DNA from: DATLAN01 sp035527455
Lineage (GTDB): Bacteria; Planctomycetota; Planctomycetia; Pirellulales; Thermoguttaceae
Direction: 5' to 3'
Length of the DNA stretch: 7,010 nucleotides
Assembly (NCBI GenBank): GCA_035527455.1
Contig: DATLAN010000632.1
Coordinates: 1 to 7,010 of the forward strand
Positions 5,178 through 7,010 of this stretch are shown here, piece by piece (within the stretch, counting starts at the first letter, position 1; every line of letters starts with the position of its first letter). The notes beneath the pieces are model-generated. The model did not search any database. It had not been told where the DNA came from and saw only the letters and a program-made list of their open reading frames with translations. Both the position numbers and the translations under genes were made by a program.

Positions 5178-7010
5178 ATGTGGCCTCGTTTCCCGCTGAG
5201 CCGTCTAAGCCGATTGTTCCGAGGTTCTTCGCCTGAAAGGGGCGGCCCGCGGTCCCGCCGCCGGGTGCCGGGCCGTTTTACACCGCGTCTGGAGGGGCTC
5301 GAACAGCGGCGCTTGCTCTCCATCATGCCCGGCACTATGCCGCTGGAAGAGCACGTGTTGCTGGAGAGCCTGCTTCACGATCCGCCCGTGCTCGCCGCCG
5401 GAGTGCCCCATCCGGCCGAGGATCCCGGCGAGATCCACGGCATGAAGTGGGAAGACCTCGACGGCGACGGTCTGCGCGACCCGGACGAATCGCCGCTGGA
5501 AAACTGGAAAATCTATCTCGACACCAACGGAAACGACCGGTGCGATGCCGGCGAACCGTTCGCCTTGACCGACGCCCAGGGCCAATACGCGTTTACGGGC
5601 CTTCCGCCGGGCGAGTACCTGGTGGGCGAAGTGCAGCAGCCTGGGTGGGAACAGACGAACCGCCCGAGTTCGATCGGTCCGGGGCCCGCTCCGGTCTTCG
5701 AACCGCAACCGGGCTTTTTCACCGGGGCGATCGCCGAGATCCATCCGGCAACCGGTCAGGTCATCCTTTCCGCCGAGGGCATCGCCATCTGGTTCCTCAA
5801 AGCCAAAGACGTCGACGGCGACGGCTGGCGCGATCCCTTCTTCGGCGGCGAGGACCTGGCCAACCTCGATCAGGTCCTCCAGCAGCCGTACACCACCATC
5901 CTGCCGGACGCCGTTGGTGAAACGAACATGAGTTCCACGGCGACCTTCGGCTACCTCAACCTGAACCTGGGCAACATCCTCCTGCCCGAACTCCCGATCA
6001 CCGCGCAAAACGTCTACGACTACTTCGAGTTCACCTTCAGTTGGAACGTCTTCGGTTCGATGGTGTCCGGTCCGCTGATCGTGACAGGCAACGCCCACCG
6101 GGTCGCCGTCGGGCCGGGCGAAATCCTCGCCGACGTCGATTTCGGCAACCGCCGTCTCAGCGGAATCCAAGGCGCCTCGTGGGAAGACCTCGACGGCGAC
6201 GGCCTGCGCGACCCGAACGAGCCGGGCATGGCCGGCGTGACCGTCTACCTGGACCTCCACGCCAACGGCCAGCTCGACTACGGCGAACCCTCGGACCTCA
6301 CCGACCAGGACGGCCGGTACATGCTGCCGGACCTTTCGCCCGGCACCTACACGGTGGCCGAAATCGTGCCTGAGAACTATGCATTGACCTTCCCCGCCGG
6401 CGCCCAAGGAACGCATGTCGTCACGCTCGAAGCGGGCCAACTCATCACGGGCATCGACTTCGGCAACTCTCCTTTCCCCGGAGAAATCCACGGCACCGTC
6501 TGGGAAGATCTCAACGCCAACGGCGTGCTCAGTCCGGGCGAACCGGCCATGGGTGGAGTGACGGTCTATCTCGATCTCAGCGCCGACGGTCAACTAGACG
6601 CCGGCGAACCCTCGGCCCTTACCGACCCGGACGGCCGGTACGTGCTGGCGGGCGTCGCGCCGGGCAGCTACACGGTGGCCCAAGTGGTTCCCGATAACTA
6701 CCGGCAGACCTTCCCCGCGCCCGCTCAGATGGTCCACGCGGTGGTAGTGCAGCCGGGAGGGATCGTCACGAATATCGACTTCGGCAATTGCCTGCTTCCG
6801 GGCGAAGTCCGCGGCACTGTCTGGGAAGACTTCGACGGCGACGGCATCCGCGACGCCGGCGAGGCGGGGATGGCCGACGTAACGATCTACCTCGATCTGG
6901 ACGCCGACGGCCGACGCGACTTCGGCGAGCCCTCCGCGCCGACCAACCAAGACGGCGTGTACAGCTTGACGAACGTTCTGCCCGGCACGTACACGGTGCT
7001 CGAGGTCGTG
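5178..7010 (+). CDS. Large planctomycete surface/secreted protein with SdrD_B-like repeats (5' part, continues beyond window)
   Basis: Open from ATG 5178 to the window edge (611 codons, no stop), so the 3' end is missing. The start is supported by AAGGAG at 5165-5170, 7 nt upstream. Residues 1-48 are Arg-rich and end in RLEGLEQRRLLS (37-48), the motif of the Pfam family of planctomycete extracellular proteins (Planc_extracel). From residue 84 on come Cna_B/SdrD_B-type beta-sandwich units, each with a W-E-D-x-D-G-D-G loop, a second Asp-rich loop (as in YLDLDADG), the segment D-G-x-Y-x-x-x-x-x-x-P-G-x-Y-x-V, and a closing DFGN. Units start at about 84, 328, 435 and 542. Unit 1 carries ~137 extra residues. 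Such repeats form calcium-stabilised rods in adhesins, so a cell-surface or matrix role is inferred; no ligand can be named. It is transcribed divergently from the polyP cassette and may simply neighbour it. Confidence 0.9.
   Translation, partial: MWPRFPLSRLSRLFRGSSPERGGPRSRRRVPGRFTPRLEGLEQRRLLSIMPGTMPLEEHVLLESLLHDPPVLAAGVPHPAEDPGEIHGMKWEDLDGDGLRDPDESPLENWKIYLDTNGNDRCDAGEPFALTDAQGQYAFTGLPPGEYLVGEVQQPGWEQTNRPSSIGPGPAPVFEPQPGFFTGAIAEIHPATGQVILSAEGIAIWFLKAKDVDGDGWRDPFFGGEDLANLDQVLQQPYTTILPDAVGETNMSSTATFGYLNLNLGNILLPELPITAQNVYDYFEFTFSWNVFGSMVSGPLIVTGNAHRVAVGPGEILADVDFGNRRLSGIQGASWEDLDGDGLRDPNEPGMAGVTVYLDLHANGQLDYGEPSDLTDQDGRYMLPDLSPGTYTVAEIVPENYALTFPAGAQGTHVVTLEAGQLITGIDFGNSPFPGEIHGTVWEDLNANGVLSPGEPAMGGVTVYLDLSADGQLDAGEPSALTDPDGRYVLAGVAPGSYTVAQVVPDNYRQTFPAPAQMVHAVVVQPGGIVTNIDFGNCLLPGEVRGTVWEDFDGDGIRDAGEAGMADVTIYLDLDADGRRDFGEPSAPTNQDGVYSLTNVLPGTYTVLEVV
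5427..6158 (+). repeat. SdrD_B-like repeat unit 1 (interrupted)
   Basis: Residues 84-327 of the surface protein. It opens with GEIHGMKWEDLDGDGLRD and closes with VDFGN (320-324). It is 244 residues against 107 for units 2 and 3, because of about 137 extra residues between NRPSS (161-165) and GNAHRVAVGPGE (304-315). Both flanks align with the uninterrupted units, so this is one domain with an insert rather than two neighbouring domains. Confidence 0.8.
5673..6086 (+). other. Insert of ~137 residues inside repeat unit 1
   Basis: Residues about 166-303 have no counterpart in units 2-4. The segment contains its own Asp-rich loop DVDGDGWRD (211-219), then a stretch of aromatic and hydrophobic residues (FGYLNLNLGN, YDYFEFTFSWNVFG) that looks like beta-strands. 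I do not recognise it as a named domain. It stays in frame and keeps the composition of the gene. Boundaries are accurate only to a few residues. Confidence 0.6.
6159..6479 (+). repeat. SdrD_B-like repeat unit 2
   Basis: Residues 328-434, 107 residues (321 nt). Calcium-type loop DLDGDGLRD at 337-345, second loop DLHANGQLDYGE at 359-370, then DGRYMLPDLSPGTYTVAEIV and closing IDFGN (426-430). It aligns with unit 3 without gaps. Confidence 0.88.
6480..6800 (+). repeat. SdrD_B-like repeat unit 3
   Basis: Residues 435-541, again exactly 107 residues. It starts GEIHGTVWED and ends IDFGN (533-537). The first metal-type loop is altered to DLNANGVLS (444-452), with Asn at two Asp positions and Ser in place of the last Asp. 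The second loop DLSADGQLDAGE keeps the acidic pattern. Confidence 0.88.
6801..7010 (+). repeat. SdrD_B-like repeat unit 4 (cut by window end)
   Basis: Residues 542-611, the first 70 residues of a further unit. It starts GEVRGTVWEDFDGDGIRD and reaches PGTYTVLEVV at the last base. The spacing from the Trp of unit 3 (442) to the Trp of unit 4 (549) is again 107, so more repeats probably follow outside the window. Confidence 0.85.

Noticed and set aside
4823..5236. 137-codon plus-strand frame spanning the intergenic region
   Set aside because: Starts next to the divergent CHAD start, overlaps the surface-protein start in another frame, and shows no protein-like composition or domain.
4721..5335. 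204-codon minus-strand frame spanning the intergenic region
   Set aside because: Overlaps two real genes in other frames; translation looks random.
5205..6593. 462-codon minus-strand frame opposite the surface-protein gene, with apparent internal repeats
   Set aside because: Its repeats are simply the complement of the SdrD_B-like units. The plus frame has the ribosome binding site, the planctomycete motif and conserved domains.
1..7010. Defence system, CRISPR array, integrase or insertion sequence
   Set aside because: No spaced repeats, transposase, integrase, nuclease or toxin-antitoxin motifs found on either strand; the genes present are housekeeping polyP genes and a surface protein.

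Overview
The window looks like a chromosomal piece of a high-GC bacterium of the Planctomycetota. The main evidence is the N-terminus of the rightmost gene, which carries the LExLExRRLLS-type motif seen on predicted extracellular proteins of that phylum. Genes have strong GC3 bias, so long antisense reading frames mirror every real gene. No RNA genes, CRISPR arrays, transposases or phage genes are visible.

Left and centre (about 55-4824, minus strand) is a compact polyphosphate cassette read right to left: a CHAD-domain protein (polyphosphate-binding family), a long-form Ppx/GppA exopolyphosphatase with a C-terminal HD-like domain, and polyphosphate kinase PPK1. All three are full length with their key residues in place. 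ppx and ppk1 overlap by 4 nt (GTGA), which implies translational coupling. The CHAD gene lies 43 nt upstream of ppx. Its last ~17 codons overlap a REP-like palindrome bounded by a 13-nt imperfect direct repeat. A hairpin without a U-tract lies just after ppk1. Together the genes would synthesise, hydrolyse and bind polyphosphate.

The divergent intergenic region (4825-5177, 353 nt) has no credible gene. It contains an AT-rich island with a perfect TATAAT facing the CHAD operon, a candidate promoter facing right, a perfect 7-bp/3-nt hairpin between them, and a strong Shine-Dalgarno sequence for the right-hand gene.

Right (5178 to window end, plus strand) is the 5' part (611 codons, still open at the edge) of a large surface or secreted protein. 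It has a basic N-terminus with the planctomycete motif, then SdrD_B/Cna_B-like beta-sandwich repeats with Asp-rich calcium-type loops. Units 2 and 3 are exactly 107 residues each and unit 4 runs off the window. Unit 1 is interrupted by about 137 extra residues. This gene has no evident functional link to the polyphosphate cassette beyond sharing the divergent promoter region.

I do not see an undescribed defence or mobile system here. The items most worth a second look are the palindrome that encodes the CHAD tail, the insertion in repeat unit 1, and the promoter-region hairpin.
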